From positions 19,736 through 83,735 of the forward strand of contig NZ_JAUOPH010000008.1 of the NCBI RefSeq assembly GCF_030546935.1: DNA of 64,000 nt, written 5' to 3'. Source of the stretch: Marinobacter sp. 2_MG-2023. Lineage in GTDB: Bacteria > Pseudomonadota > Gammaproteobacteria > Pseudomonadales > Oleiphilaceae. The position numbers were made by a program, and so were the translations under genes. Positions 35,711-45,815 of this stretch are shown piece by piece. Numbering within the stretch: the first letter of the stretch is position 1; each line of letters begins with the position of its first letter. Below the pieces are notes generated by a model that was given only the letters and a program-made list of their open reading frames with translations, had not been told where the DNA came from and did not search any database.

Positions 35711-36771
35711 GCTGAGAGCAGCCCCGGTGCGTAACGCACGACTGCATCTTTTTCGGAATCGTCCGCTCTTTCAATCTGGCCCACCTGCCAGGCTTTTTCA
35801 CCGAGCGCCTTAAGAGTATCCAGAGCGAGATCTTTCTGATCCTCTGGTACACAAACGATCATGCCAATACCACAGTTAAATGTGCGGTACATTTCCTCAC
35901 TGGCTACACCACCCGCGTCCTTCAGCCACTGAAATACCGGGGGCAGGTCCCAGCTTTCGGTGTCTATGGCAGCTACCATGCCTTCCGGAAGAACTCTGGG
36001 AATGTTCTCCGGCAAACCACCACCGGTAATGTGAGAGAGTGCGCGCACATCAACTTCACGGATCAGTTGCAGCAGGTTTTTCACATAGATGCGGGTGGGT
36101 GCCATCAGGGCATTTGCCAGGGTAGAGTCACCAACAGGCTGCTCGAGATCGGCTTTGCTTACTTCGAGGATTTTACGGATCAGCGAGTAGCCGTTCGAGT
36201 GGGGCCCAGAAGATTCAATGGCCAGCAGGGCGTCGCCGGCTTGCACCTTGTTGCCATCGATGATTTCACTGCGTTCTGCAATGCCAACACAGAAACCGGC
36301 CAGATCGTAGTCGTCACCTTCATACATACCGGGCATTTCTGCGGTTTCACCACCTACCAATGAACAGCCAGCCTGCTCGCAGCCCTGACCAATACCTGCA
36401 ACCACGTTCGCGGCTATATCTACATTGAGTTTGCCAGTGGCGTAGTAGTCGAGAAAGAACAAAGGTTCGGCGCCGCCGACAATAAGGTCGTTAACGCACA
36501 TGGCCACGAGATCGATACCAATGCTGTCATGCTTGCCAAGCTGCATTGCCAGCCGCAGCTTGGTGCCGACGCCATCGGTGCCCGATATAAGAACAGGTTC
36601 CTTGTATCCAGCCGGAATGGCCACCATGGCGCCGAAACCGCCAAGACCTCCCAGAACCTCGGGGCGTCGCGTGCGTGCGGCGGTTTCCTTGATACGGCTG
36701 ACAAGTTCATTACCGGCATCAATATCGACGCCGGCATCGCGGTAGGTCAGGGAAGGCTTTTGTTCGCTCAT
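35707..36771 (-). CDS. purM: Phosphoribosylformylglycinamidine cyclo-ligase
   Basis: AIR synthetase, purine biosynthesis, 354 residues. It has [18 protein letters not shown] at the N-terminus, the ATP-site [27 protein letters not shown] and the [12 protein letters not shown] motif. The ATG at 36771 is the family start; the longer frame crosses the divergent promoter region. It is divergent from the DUF2066 gene, as in Pseudomonas. Confidence 0.97.
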   Translation of the reverse strand: MSEQKPSLTYRDAGVDIDAGNELVSRIKETAARTRRPEVLGGLGGFGAMVAIPAGYKEPVLISGTDGVGTKLRLAMQLGKHDSIGIDLVAMCVNDLIVGGAEPLFFLDYYATGKLNVDIAANVVAGIGQGCEQAGCSLVGGETAEMPGMYEGDDYDLAGFCVGIAERSEIIDGNKVQAGDALLAIESSGPHSNGYSLIRKILEVSKADLEQPVGDSTLANALMAPTRIYVKNLLQLIREVDVRALSHITGGGLPENIPRVLPEGMVAAIDTESWDLPPVFQWLKDAGGVASEEMYRTFNCGIGMIVCVPEDQKDLALDTLKALGEKAWQVGQIERADDSEKDAVVRYAPGLLSA

Positions 36772-36982
36772 GGTGTTCTTAACCGTTGGCCAGTGGGTCA
36801 GGCGGCGGATTTTAGCAGGTGCGGTGTAGGGCTCCAAGTGCAATCGCCGTGAGCGGCTGCTGATTCGTGTGGTAGTGCTCCCTCAGGCGGTCAAGATTGC
36901 ATTTCTTAAACCTGGGCCGGCTACTAAGGCTCCGGGGCATGGTGTATCCTGTTCGCCATTAACGCGAACTGCAGGGTGTTTC

Positions 36983-38305
36983 ATGCCAGTACCAGACCAA
37001 ATCCCGGTTGTTAAGCCGACGCCAGCCGTATGGCTTGCCGTTTTTTGTGCGTTCATGTTGGCCTTCGTGCCGGCTCCCGCAACTGCTGTGACAGTGTCCG
37101 GCCTTTATTCGGTTGAAGTTCCGGTAGCCGGCTCCGGGCCGCGTGAGCTGGCCAAGGGGTATTCCGATGGACTGGCTCGGGTCTTTGTGCGGATTTCGGG
37201 CACCCGTGAGGTGCTTGCGCTGGACGGAGTGCAGGCTCTGCTCGAAGACGCGGAATCCTTGCTGCTGTCCTATCAAGTGCTTCGCGGCGCGAATGGCAAT
37301 AGCCGGCTCAGCATGGCCTTCGGCGCTGTAGGCGTGAACCGGGCTCTGGCATCCGTTGATGCGCCGGTCTGGGGTGCTAATCGCCCTCTGACTCTTGCGT
37401 GGGTGGCAGTGGAAGATCGCGGTGTTCGCCAGCTGGTTACAGGTAATGGCAGCGGCCAGGCGGATCAGGGTGAAAGTGGCATATGGTCAGCGGCATTCGC
37501 CCGTGCTGCCCGGGAGCGGGGCTTGCCTGTAACACTGCCGCCAGAAGAGTTCAGTGGCAACCGCGAGTTGCTTTCCGATATCTGGGGGCAGTTCACAGGT
37601 CGAGTGCGTAATGCTTCAGAAGGTGTTGAACATGATGTACTCGCGCTGGTGCGAGTGAGCCGCTCTGGGGGGCAATGGCGTGCCGGTTGGGTATTTGAGG
37701 GGGCAAGCCTTAATGGTAGTGAGGAATCGGTCAGTGCTGCTAGCCGGGAAGCCCTGGCAGAGGCGCTGGTAAATCGCTGGGCGGAGCTGTATGCCGATCG
37801 TTATGCGGTTGCTGCCGGTGAAGTTGGAGACTTGCCGCGGGTTGATATTGTTTTACGCGGCGTAACGTCGGTTGCTGACTACGGAAACGCCAGCAAGGTG
37901 CTTGAGGGGCTGACTCCCGTTGTAAGTGTTGGTGCGTCGCGGGTTAAAGGCGAGCAGCTAACGCTCAGAGTCGCGTTTTCCGGTGAGCTCGATCAGCTCA
38001 AAGAGTACATTGCGCTGGACTCTCGTTTTGTGCCGGTCGAGGGTGAGCCGCAGAATGCTCGTCCAGCCCGTGCGCAAGCCCCTGATGCTTCGTCGAAACC
38101 AGCTCAGGCGGAGGTCGCACCTGGCCAGCAAGAGGGTGCGCCGGAAGTCGAGGCGGGAACTGACTCATCCGGTCAGCCTGAATTTACCTACCAACCGTCT
38201 CCGGTGGATGAAGAAGAGGCAGAGCAGGCGTTTGAATCGCTTTACCAGCTTCTTTATTACCGCTGGCAGCCTGTGCCGGTTATCGGGAATGATGGCGGGC
38301 AGTAA
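36983..38305 (+). CDS. DUF2066 exported protein
   Basis: Protein of 440 residues with an N-terminal signal sequence (hydrophobic run about residues 14-34, ending ATA). DUF2066 follows (GLYSVEVPVAGSGPRELAKGYSDGLARVFVRISG). A low-complexity Gln/Ala/Glu/Pro-rich stretch precedes a short C-terminal segment. The function is unknown. I chose the ATG at 36983 with an AGGGTG site; the frame is open further upstream. It is first in a unit with the PgsA-like gene and hda. Confidence 0.85.
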   Translation: MPVPDQIPVVKPTPAVWLAVFCAFMLAFVPAPATAVTVSGLYSVEVPVAGSGPRELAKGYSDGLARVFVRISGTREVLALDGVQALLEDAESLLLSYQVLRGANGNSRLSMAFGAVGVNRALASVDAPVWGANRPLTLAWVAVEDRGVRQLVTGNGSGQADQGESGIWSAAFARAARERGLPVTLPPEEFSGNRELLSDIWGQFTGRVRNASEGVEHDVLALVRVSRSGGQWRAGWVFEGASLNGSEESVSAASREALAEALVNRWAELYADRYAVAAGEVGDLPRVDIVLRGVTSVADYGNASKVLEGLTPVVSVGASRVKGEQLTLRVAFSGELDQLKEYIALDSRFVPVEGEPQNARPARAQAPDASSKPAQAEVAPGQQEGAPEVEAGTDSSGQPEFTYQPSPVDEEEAEQAFESLYQLLYYRWQPVPVIGNDGGQ

Positions 38306-38326
38306 GCCATTACCGGAGGGGGTTCG

Positions 38327-38887
38327 GTGAACTCATATGGCTGGCGGTGGATTCCTAACGTTCTGACGTTCGTGCGCATTCTGATGATCGCACCTTTCGC
38401 CAGGGCGTTGTTCGTGCAGGAATACCGTATCGCATTGATGATCTTCGCCGTCGCGTCGATTACGGATGGCCTGGATGGTTTTCTGGCACGACGCTTCAAC
38501 TGGCGATCACGGTTTGGTGCTGTGGCAGACCCGCTGGCGGACAAAGCTCTACTGATTACGGCGTATCTGGTTCTTACCTACACCTCCGTGCTTCCATTAT
38601 GGCTGTTTGCCCTGGTGCTCGGCAGGGACCTTCTGATTGTCGGGGGCGCTCTCCTGTACCACTACTGTATCGGCCGTTTTGATATGGAACCCAGCGTACC
38701 CGGCAAATTGAATACGCTGGTTCAGGTTCTCGTGGCTCTTGGCATCATTGTTATTCTGGCGGGGTTGCCAGTGCAGCCGTTTTGGCTGGACGTTGGTGTC
38801 TGGCTGGTTGCGGTCTCCGCTATTGTCAGCGGGTCTCACTATGTATTGGTCTGGAGTATGCGGGCATGGAGGTCCCGGCAATCATGA
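38327..38887 (+). CDS. CDP-alcohol phosphatidyltransferase (PgsA-like)
   Basis: Membrane enzyme of phospholipid synthesis, 186 residues. The catalytic signature DG-x2-AR-x8-G-x3-D-x3-D is visible (DGLDGFLARRFNWRSRFGAVADPLADK in part). The GTG at 38327 follows a strong GGAGGGGG site. It is shorter and less canonical than housekeeping PgsA, so it may be a paralogue with a different acceptor. Its stop overlaps the hda start (ATGA). Confidence 0.85.
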   Translation: MNSYGWRWIPNVLTFVRILMIAPFARALFVQEYRIALMIFAVASITDGLDGFLARRFNWRSRFGAVADPLADKALLITAYLVLTYTSVLPLWLFALVLGRDLLIVGGALLYHYCIGRFDMEPSVPGKLNTLVQVLVALGIIVILAGLPVQPFWLDVGVWLVAVSAIVSGSHYVLVWSMRAWRSRQS

Positions 38888-39582
38888 ATCCTTCCCAACT
38901 GGTCCTTGGTGTAAGGCTTCGGGACGATGCACGCTTTGACAATTTCCATGGTGATCGCAACAGGGATGCGTCACTGCGTTTATTGTCGGTGTTCAGAGAG
39001 CCTGCTGGTCTGCCGGTGGTTGTTGTCTGTGGTGATTCGGATACCGGCAAAAGCCACCTGCTTCAGGCAGCTTGCCATCATGCAGAGGCTGAGGGAAAAA
39101 CGGCTGTCTGTATCAGCATTGCCGAGCTTGAACCCTTCGGGCCGGAAGCGCTTGGCGGGCTGGATGCCATGGATGTTGTGGCGCTTGATGATCTTGATAA
39201 GGTGGCAGGGAAAGCAGATTGGGAAGAAGCCGTGTTTCACCTGTACAACAGGCTGCACGATGGCAATCATATGCTGTTAGTAAGCCTGTCAGAAGTTCCC
39301 GGGTCCTTGCCTTTTGTCTTGCCGGACCTGGTTTCCCGCTTACATCACGGGTTGACTGTTCAGCTTGGAATATACCGTGATGATGACCGACTGAAAATTC
39401 TCATGGCGCGTGCTGAGCAACGTGGGCTGACAATGACGGAAGATGTCGCAGGCTTTATCATGCGACGTGCACCAAGGCGCCTTGGAGAGCTACTGGGTAT
39501 TCTCGATACCCTGGATGAAAATTCATTGCAGGCCCAGCGCCGCCTCACCATTCCGTTCGTTAAAACGGTAATGCAGTGGTAG
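38884..39582 (+). CDS. hda: DnaA regulatory inactivator Hda
   Basis: DnaA-like AAA protein that, with the sliding clamp, promotes hydrolysis of DnaA-ATP after initiation. The protein has 232 residues. It has the P-loop CGDSDTGKSHLLQA and the Walker B-like VVALDDLDK. The N-terminal NPSQLVLGVRLRDDARFDNF includes the region expected to contact the clamp. The ATG at 38884 overlaps the preceding stop; the longer frame runs back through the previous gene. The position after DUF2066 and a membrane gene is typical. Confidence 0.93.
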   Translation: MNPSQLVLGVRLRDDARFDNFHGDRNRDASLRLLSVFREPAGLPVVVVCGDSDTGKSHLLQAACHHAEAEGKTAVCISIAELEPFGPEALGGLDAMDVVALDDLDKVAGKADWEEAVFHLYNRLHDGNHMLLVSLSEVPGSLPFVLPDLVSRLHHGLTVQLGIYRDDDRLKILMARAEQRGLTMTEDVAGFIMRRAPRRLGELLGILDTLDENSLQAQRRLTIPFVKTVMQW

Positions 39583-39651
39583 TGGCCATAGAACACAGAT
39601 ACAGCATATAAACGACCGGGCGCCGAATAAGGCGCCAAATGGAGAGACGAC

Positions 39652-40449
39652 ATGAGACGGGTAGTATTCAACCAGAAAGGTGGAGTAGGGAAGTCCAGTA
39701 TTACCTGTAACCTGGCCGCTATCAGCGCAGCCCGAGGTAAACGCACGCTCGTGGTTGATCTGGATCCCCAGGGCAACTCGACGCATTATCTCCTGGGCAA
39801 ACAGGCCAGTGAACTCAAGGACACTGTTGCAGATATGCTGGAGCAAACGGTTGCGTTCAAGGTATTCAACCGGCGCCCCGAGGAATTCGTACACGCAACG
39901 CCGTTCAAGAATCTTTTCGTTATGCCTTCGAGTCCGGAACTGGACTTTCTGGAGCGCAAGCTCGAAGCAAAGCATAAAATCTACAAGCTCCGGGAGGCGC
40001 TGAAAAAACTGGGCGAGTCCTTCGATGCCATTTACATTGATACGGCTCCCGCGCTCAACTTTTACACCCGCTCGGCGCTGATTGCGGCCCAGCGTTGCCT
40101 GATACCGTTCGACTGTGATGACTTTTCCCGCCAGGCGCTTTACAACATACTCAACGAAATCCGTGACCTGCAGGAAGATCATAATGATGAGCTGGTTGTA
40201 GAAGGTATTGTTGCGAATCAGTTTCAACCCCGTGCCAGCCTGCCCAAGCAGTTGGTCAAAGAGCTGATAGAGGAAGGTTTGCCGGTACTGCCAGTGAGGT
40301 TGTCCAGTTCAGTAAAAATGAAAGAGTCCCATCAGTGTCGCCAACCACTCATCCATATGGCGCCAAAACACCCGCTCACCAAACAGTTTGAAGACTTATA
40401 TGGCGTATTGCATGGTGAAGCGATAGAGCTTGAGCCACTGGCAGATTAA
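39652..40449 (+). CDS. Orphan ParA-family ATPase
   Basis: Protein of 265 residues with the deviant Walker A VFNQKGGVGKSSITCNLA (Lys9 and Lys14), VVDLDPQGNSTH and the switch segment YIDTAPALNF. These are the marks of ParA/MinD ATPases that form dynamic patterns on nucleoid or membrane. No parB or parS-like gene is adjacent, so it is not an obvious chromosome-partition pair. A YqcC-like gene follows 11 bases later. Its cargo is unknown. Confidence 0.88.
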   Translation: MRRVVFNQKGGVGKSSITCNLAAISAARGKRTLVVDLDPQGNSTHYLLGKQASELKDTVADMLEQTVAFKVFNRRPEEFVHATPFKNLFVMPSSPELDFLERKLEAKHKIYKLREALKKLGESFDAIYIDTAPALNFYTRSALIAAQRCLIPFDCDDFSRQALYNILNEIRDLQEDHNDELVVEGIVANQFQPRASLPKQLVKELIEEGLPVLPVRLSSSVKMKESHQCRQPLIHMAPKHPLTKQFEDLYGVLHGEAIELEPLAD

Positions 40450-40460
40450 GAAAGGTTTGT

Positions 40461-40796
40461 ATGAAAGATTCCGGTGACATAACAGGGCAGGTCGCTGACA
40501 GTCTTCTGGGTATCGAGATGGCGTTGCGTCAGCTCGGAATGTGGGAGGCGGAGCGTCCGCCTGAGGATGCGTTTGCGAGTTCAGAGCCGTTTTGCCTGGA
40601 TACATTGGTGTTTACCCAGTGGCTCCAGTTTGTGTTTCTGGAGCGTATGAAACTGATTATTGAAAATTCTCACCCCTTGCCGTCGGTTTCCGGCATTGCA
40701 CCCATGGCGGAAGAGTATTTTCGCGGTCGCCCCGAATCCGGCCAAGGCCTTATCCGGGAGCTTGAAGCGTTTGACCGCTTGCTGTCAGCGGAGTGA
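40461..40796 (+). CDS. YqcC-family (DUF446) protein
   Basis: Small helical protein of 111 residues (EMALRQLGMWEAERP, LDTLVFTQWLQFVFLERMKLII). It matches YqcC, which in other bacteria is found near truC; here it follows the ParA gene. The function is not established. It ends one base before the stop of convergent nadC, with no room for a terminator. Confidence 0.83.
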   Translation: MKDSGDITGQVADSLLGIEMALRQLGMWEAERPPEDAFASSEPFCLDTLVFTQWLQFVFLERMKLIIENSHPLPSVSGIAPMAEEYFRGRPESGQGLIRELEAFDRLLSAE

Positions 40797-40797
40797 A

Positions 40798-41637
40798 TCA
40801 GTCAAGGCGCATGGAGAGATCTACGGCTCTGACGTCTTTGGTCAGTGCGCCAATTGAAATATAGTCGACACCGGTTTCTGCGATGGGGACGAGCGTATCT
40901 GCGTAGATGCCTCCGGAAGCTTCCAGTTTCGCCTGTCCTTCGTTCAGTGCAACTGCCGCGTGCAAGTCATCCATGGAAAACTCGTCAAGCATGATGATGT
41001 CTGCGCCGGCACTGAGCGCCTGCTCCAGTTCTGCCATGTTTTCGGTTTCCACTTCCACTGGTTTGCCCGGAGCAATCCGGTGGGCTTCCGCGATAGCGGC
41101 AGCTATGGATCCGCATGCGGCTATGTGATTCTCCTTGATGAGGAAGGCGTCCCACAGGCCCATTCGATGGTTGTGACAGCCGCCGCAGGTGACAGCGTAC
41201 TTCTGGGCAAGCCGCAATCCGGGCAGGGTTTTACGGGTGTCGAGCAGGCGTACGCCCGTGTGAGAAACACGCGCCGCATATCCAGCACAGTTCGTTGCAA
41301 CTCCCGAAAGGGTCTGCAGCCAGTTCAGCGCAGCTCGTTCCGCCGTTAGCAGGCTTCTTGCGGTTCCTTGCATGCGGAACAGAACCTGGCCCGGAGAAAC
41401 GGTCTGGCCATCCTGAACCAGCCATTCAAGAGATACTGATCGATCCACCTGACGGAATACTTCGTTAACCCACTCACTCCCCGCTATGGTTGCCTGCTCC
41501 CGCGTAATGACGCGCCCGGACGCCTGTTTCGTCATCGGGATGAGCTGAGCCGTTATGTCGCCCTCGCCAATATCCTCGCGCAAGCTCAAAGCGACCGTCT
41601 CGATTCGTGACTGGCATAGGCGTTCAGTGAAGTTCAT
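40798..41637 (-). CDS. nadC: Nicotinate-nucleotide pyrophosphorylase (quinolinate phosphoribosyltransferase)
   Basis: De novo NAD synthesis: quinolinate plus PRPP to nicotinate mononucleotide. The protein has 279 residues. It shows [16 protein letters not shown], the basic pocket [22 protein letters not shown] (in part) and the acidic [23 protein letters not shown] strands. It is divergent from the DUF1631 gene. The nadC-DUF1631-ampD-ampE neighbourhood matches Pseudomonas. The 235-base divergent region holds two AAGGTGAC direct repeats near 41760-41790 but no promoter I can define. Confidence 0.97.
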   Translation of the reverse strand: MNFTERLCQSRIETVALSLREDIGEGDITAQLIPMTKQASGRVITREQATIAGSEWVNEVFRQVDRSVSLEWLVQDGQTVSPGQVLFRMQGTARSLLTAERAALNWLQTLSGVATNCAGYAARVSHTGVRLLDTRKTLPGLRLAQKYAVTCGGCHNHRMGLWDAFLIKENHIAACGSIAAAIAEAHRIAPGKPVEVETENMAELEQALSAGADIIMLDEFSMDDLHAAVALNEGQAKLEASGGIYADTLVPIAETGVDYISIGALTKDVRAVDLSMRLD

Positions 41638-41872
41638 GGTATTGCATCCGCTTGTGTCAGGGGCTAAAGGGTTCTGTAATATTCCGGGGCCACGATTCTA
41701 TAGTCCGCCAGTGATTTCGCCAAATTCTAAAGGAATTGTGACTTGAGTCCGGTCTACACAAAAGGTGACAATTTCTGACAGAAGGTGACGCGGCTTACTC
41801 GTATGATGTGTTATTAGAGTTGTTTAAAACCTATGGCCAGACGCTTCACTCGTTCTGGTTCGGAGTTGTTCA

Positions 41873-44179
41873 ATGAAGCTGGGTAACAAGGTTGTCAGTC
41901 TTTCTGGAGAGAGGCCGTTTTCGCGGTTTGATCTGCCGCCGGCCCTTGTTCGTCTGCGTGATACCTCAGGTCAGTCTCTGAAAGGTGTGCTCGGGCGCTT
42001 TTTCGAACGTGCTGACGATGCTCTGTTTGAGCTCGCAGACCGTGCAGGCTCCAACAAAGATCAGACTGTCTATTTTGATGCCATGCGCGAGCTCAGGTTG
42101 CGGCGTAAGGCCATGGCTGTCTCGGTGCTGCAATACGTTAGCCAGGCTTTCAATGATATTGGCAAGTTCCGGCCCCGGCAATCCGGCGGGGCTCTGGATG
42201 AAGTTGACCAGGATTCACTGAGCCTTGTTGAGCATTCAGACCTAGAGCAGCAGGTGGCTATTGATAACCTCATCAATAAGCTTCGTAATCGTTACCAGAG
42301 CCCGATTCAACTTTTGTCCTTGCGGATTAACCACCTGGTTCCCAAGGTAGAGTTGGCTGATAACCAGATGCCTCTCAGCCCGGAAGTTATCTGCGGTGGC
42401 CTCGCGGAGGCCTGTGCTGATCTTGACATCGATATCCGCGCTAAACTGGTTGTGCTTAAACTGTTTGACCGCTTGTTGGCAGACACGCTCGGTGATTTTT
42501 ATCAGGAGGCCAATCGCACACTGGTTTCGGAAGGCATATTGCCAGACGTCAAACGGCCACCGGTGCGCCCTGCGACGGGTACTACTGGCGCAAGACCGTC
42601 AGCCTCCGCACCGGTACCCGCAAGCTCCGGTCCGCATGGGCCAACGGAAGAGCCGAGCACTCTCCAGAACAGTGGTTATGATCAGATACAGGGGGGTGTT
42701 TCCCATGCAACATTTTCCGAATTGAGCGCACTTCTGCACCAGAGAGGCAACTCCCATGGCACGGTCGATTCGGGTGCCGAAGGGGAAGTTTATCTTGATA
42801 CCGAAAGGCTGATGGCTCGTCTCAGCGAGGCGCAGGCCTCCTGTGGCCAGTGGGAGGGCAATGAAGCCATCTCTCTTGATCATCAGCTAAAGTCCATTCT
42901 TCAGGCCGATAATGGGCAGGAAGCCAGCGTCGGCCAGGTTGATAATGATGTTATCAACCTGGTCTCTATGCTCTTCGACTTTATTCTAGAAGACCGCCAG
43001 TTGCACCCAGTGATGAAGGCGCTGATCGGGCGGCTGCAGATACCGGTTCTGAAGGTTGCATTGAGTGACAAAAACTTCTTTAACCGGGGTGGTCACCCAG
43101 TTCGCAAACTGCTCAACGAATTGGCTTTGTCAGCCATTGGCTGGAGCGAGAAGCGTGCCGGTCAGCGCGACCCGCTGCGTGAGAAAATAGAGTCGGTTGT
43201 TGATCGGGTACTGAGCGAATTTACAAATAATGTCTCGCTTTTTGACGAACTTCTGAAGGATTTTAGTCACTTTACAGATCTTGATCGTCGCCGTAGAGAG
43301 TTGGTAGAGCAGCGCCTGCGCGATGCCGAAGAGGGTCGGGCACGCCAGGAGCGAGCCTGTCAGGTTTCGGCATCATTGGTGAATGAGCTCACTATCGGAA
43401 GAGACGTTCCAGAGCCTGTTGTCCAGATGTTGAATGAAGCCTGGAAAAAGTACCTCCAATGGGTCTTGTTGCGTGAAGGTGAATCTGGTGAACGCTGGGC
43501 GGATGCACGTGAACTGACTGCTCATATTGTCTGGAGTGTTGACCCTCAGCCGGTTGAAGACTCAACCCGAAGCGAGCTTCTGAGGGCTATTCCGGCCATT
43601 GTCGACGATTTGCGCATGGCTCTTCAGGAAATTTCCTGGGATCCGTTTGCAACCGATACCGCCGTTCGGGATCTGGAGCTTGCACACGTCGACGTGTTTC
43701 AGCGTCTGGCTACTGCGCCATCCCAGCCTGATCCCGCAGTGGTTGAAGACAAGCCTCTAGCTGAAGCGAAAATTCTACGCGAGGAAAATCCCGAACCAGA
43801 AACTCCACTGGTTGAATCAACCGTGGTTGAGGCAGAGCCACCTGTGCTTTCGAAGCCTGTCGACGAAGCGCCCGCCCCGGAAGATGCAGAGGTGATCCCT
43901 GCGGAATGGCTGAATAAGGCAGACCGCCTCAGTGTTGGTGCCTGGGTTGAACTCACCCGTGACGAAACGAGGCACCGTTGCAAGCTGGCAGCCTTTATAA
44001 AAGCCACGGATAAATACATCTTTGTCAATCGCAGTGGAGCGAAGGTAGCCGAGTATCGTCGTCAGGAACTGGCAGCCGCCATGGCGAAGGGGGCCGTAAT
44101 AATGCTGGATGACGGACTTATCTTCGACAGGGCGCTTGAATCGATCATCGATAACCTGCGCAGCAGCCGCAAGGATTGA
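41873..44179 (+). CDS. Large DUF1631 protein
   Basis: Protein of 768 residues matching DUF1631, found between nadC and ampD in pseudomonads. It is mostly helical and charged. A Pro/Ala/Ser-rich linker lies at about residues 225-265 and an acidic Pro/Glu-rich linker at about 625-675. A C-terminal globular segment (LSVGAWVELTRDETRHRCKLAAF) may be a small beta-barrel. It has no signal peptide and no membrane segment. The function is unknown. A PilZ-like reading of the C-terminus is only a guess. Confidence 0.82.
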   Translation: MKLGNKVVSLSGERPFSRFDLPPALVRLRDTSGQSLKGVLGRFFERADDALFELADRAGSNKDQTVYFDAMRELRLRRKAMAVSVLQYVSQAFNDIGKFRPRQSGGALDEVDQDSLSLVEHSDLEQQVAIDNLINKLRNRYQSPIQLLSLRINHLVPKVELADNQMPLSPEVICGGLAEACADLDIDIRAKLVVLKLFDRLLADTLGDFYQEANRTLVSEGILPDVKRPPVRPATGTTGARPSASAPVPASSGPHGPTEEPSTLQNSGYDQIQGGVSHATFSELSALLHQRGNSHGTVDSGAEGEVYLDTERLMARLSEAQASCGQWEGNEAISLDHQLKSILQADNGQEASVGQVDNDVINLVSMLFDFILEDRQLHPVMKALIGRLQIPVLKVALSDKNFFNRGGHPVRKLLNELALSAIGWSEKRAGQRDPLREKIESVVDRVLSEFTNNVSLFDELLKDFSHFTDLDRRRRELVEQRLRDAEEGRARQERACQVSASLVNELTIGRDVPEPVVQMLNEAWKKYLQWVLLREGESGERWADARELTAHIVWSVDPQPVEDSTRSELLRAIPAIVDDLRMALQEISWDPFATDTAVRDLELAHVDVFQRLATAPSQPDPAVVEDKPLAEAKILREENPEPETPLVESTVVEAEPPVLSKPVDEAPAPEDAEVIPAEWLNKADRLSVGAWVELTRDETRHRCKLAAFIKATDKYIFVNRSGAKVAEYRRQELAAAMAKGAVIMLDDGLIFDRALESIIDNLRSSRKD

Positions 44180-44251
44180 TCCGTGGCAACAGGGCCTGCT
44201 TTGTGATTCAATCAAACCACAATGTAATGCTCTGATAATTATGGATTCACC

Positions 44252-44878
44252 TTGCCCCATTCAGCCCCAGGCCATTCTGATTCGCCAGTTTCCGGCGAAG
44301 ACATAAAAACACTCCGGGATACAGGACGCCTTGCATCTGCCCGCTGGTGCCCGTCGCCCAACTACGGCGCCCGCCCCGAGGGCGCTGAGATAAGTCTGTT
44401 GGTCGTGCACAGTATCAGCCTTCCGCCTGGCCAGTTTGGCGGGAGCTACATCGAAGATTTTTTTACGAATTGCCTGAACCCCTCTGAGCACCCCTATTTT
44501 GCAACCATTGCCGATATGCATGTATCGGCCCACGCCCTGATCAGAAGGGATGGATCGGTCGTTCAGTTTGTCAGCTTGCTGGAGCGGGCCTGGCACGCTG
44601 GTCGCTCCTGTTTCCAGGGTGTGGATGAGTGCAACGACTTCTCCATTGGAATAGAACTTGAGGGGGCGGATGATGTTCCCTATACACCCGAGCAGTACGT
44701 TTCGCTGGCAGAACTCTCAACTGTTATCTGTTCAGCCTGGCCGGAAATTACCGATGATCGGATTACCGGGCACTGTGACATTGCTCCGGGCCGTAAGACG
44801 GATCCGGGGCCTGCATTTGACTGGCAATATTTCCGGGCTTCCCTGCAGGCGGTTCAGTCTCGCAGACGTTTTGGTTAA
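44252..44878 (+). CDS. ampD: 1,6-anhydro-N-acetylmuramyl-L-alanine amidase AmpD
   Basis: Cytoplasmic zinc amidase of cell-wall recycling; loss in relatives induces AmpC beta-lactamase. The 208 residues show the zinc ligands in VVHSISLPPGQFGG, the HALIRRDG strand and GHCDIAPGRKTDPGPAFDW. The TTG at 44252 is the only in-frame start I find and gives about 20 extra N-terminal residues. The nearest upstream ATG (44241) is out of frame. ampE follows after 24 bases, so this is the ampDE operon. No ampC or ampR lies in the window. Confidence 0.93.
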   Translation: MPHSAPGHSDSPVSGEDIKTLRDTGRLASARWCPSPNYGARPEGAEISLLVVHSISLPPGQFGGSYIEDFFTNCLNPSEHPYFATIADMHVSAHALIRRDGSVVQFVSLLERAWHAGRSCFQGVDECNDFSIGIELEGADDVPYTPEQYVSLAELSTVICSAWPEITDDRITGHCDIAPGRKTDPGPAFDWQYFRASLQAVQSRRRFG

Positions 44879-44902
44879 CTGGCTCAAAAGGGAGCATTTT
44901 GG

Positions 44903-45790
44903 ATGATTCTTGTGGTGTTTCTGGTTGCCTATTTCGTGCGGAGACGCCTTGATAATCTCAATGCCGTGTCCGCTGATGCGCTCTGGCGCCGCTGGTTTCA
45001 TAGCGGAAGCAAAGTTGAAGCCGGCAAAGAATCAGGCATTTTGTCTGGTTTGTTTCTGGTGGGCGTGCCGGCACTGCTGGCGGCTTTGTGTGTCTATATT
45101 TCATCGTTATACGGATGGCGGATCGCTGCCTACCCACTCGAGATTTTTATTCTCGTATTAATGATGGGCATGCCAGGCTGGCGGCAGTCAATTGAATCCT
45201 ATTCCGAGGCTTGGCAAAAGGGCGACATGCAAGCGGCCTGGCACCATATCCAGGAGCGGTTGCCAGCTGCTGAGCGTGGTGCGGCAGCGTCACCTGAGGT
45301 GATGCACCTTTCCCTGTCACGAGCCCTCATGATGGCTGCCTTTCAGCGCTTTTTCCTTGTCGCATTCTGGTATGTCGTGGGCGGCATCGGGTTGGCAATT
45401 TTCGTGCGGGGGCTGGTTGCGTTGGCGGAACAGTGGCCGCAGGCAGCTGCAAGACCGAGATATATCGAAATCTGTGAGTGGTTCAACTGGATACCTGCAA
45501 GGCTGCTCTCGATAACGTTTGGCATTGCCGGTGATCTCTCGGGGTGGCTGATAGAGGCCAGGCAAGCAATCGGAGGCATTACGAAAAGCACCTCGGAAGT
45601 GCTAATGATCTCCGCCAATGGGTCGTTAACCGGTTATGCGCTTGATCCGGCAAGGTTCTCCCAGGTTCATGCAGATGAGTGGGCCACTTTTGGGGGACGT
45701 AGTCTGAATGCGGTGAGAGACTTGTTGAACCGAAGCATGTTGGTCTGGATCTGTGCATTGGCGTTGCTGGTTATTGCAGGGGTCGTCTGA
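44903..45790 (+). CDS. ampE: AmpE inner-membrane protein
   Basis: Polytopic membrane protein of 295 residues with four or five membrane segments, paired with AmpD and proposed as a sensor in beta-lactamase regulation. GGGAG lies 10 bases before the ATG. Family-like segments include GWRIAAYPLEIFILVLMMGMPGWRQ (in part) and a C-terminal helix. The chemoreceptor gene follows with its own promoter. Confidence 0.9.
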   Translation: MILVVFLVAYFVRRRLDNLNAVSADALWRRWFHSGSKVEAGKESGILSGLFLVGVPALLAALCVYISSLYGWRIAAYPLEIFILVLMMGMPGWRQSIESYSEAWQKGDMQAAWHHIQERLPAAERGAAASPEVMHLSLSRALMMAAFQRFFLVAFWYVVGGIGLAIFVRGLVALAEQWPQAAARPRYIEICEWFNWIPARLLSITFGIAGDLSGWLIEARQAIGGITKSTSEVLMISANGSLTGYALDPARFSQVHADEWATFGGRSLNAVRDLLNRSMLVWICALALLVIAGVV

Positions 45791-45815
45791 AGGCTCAAGC
45801 GGCAAAAGAAAGTGC

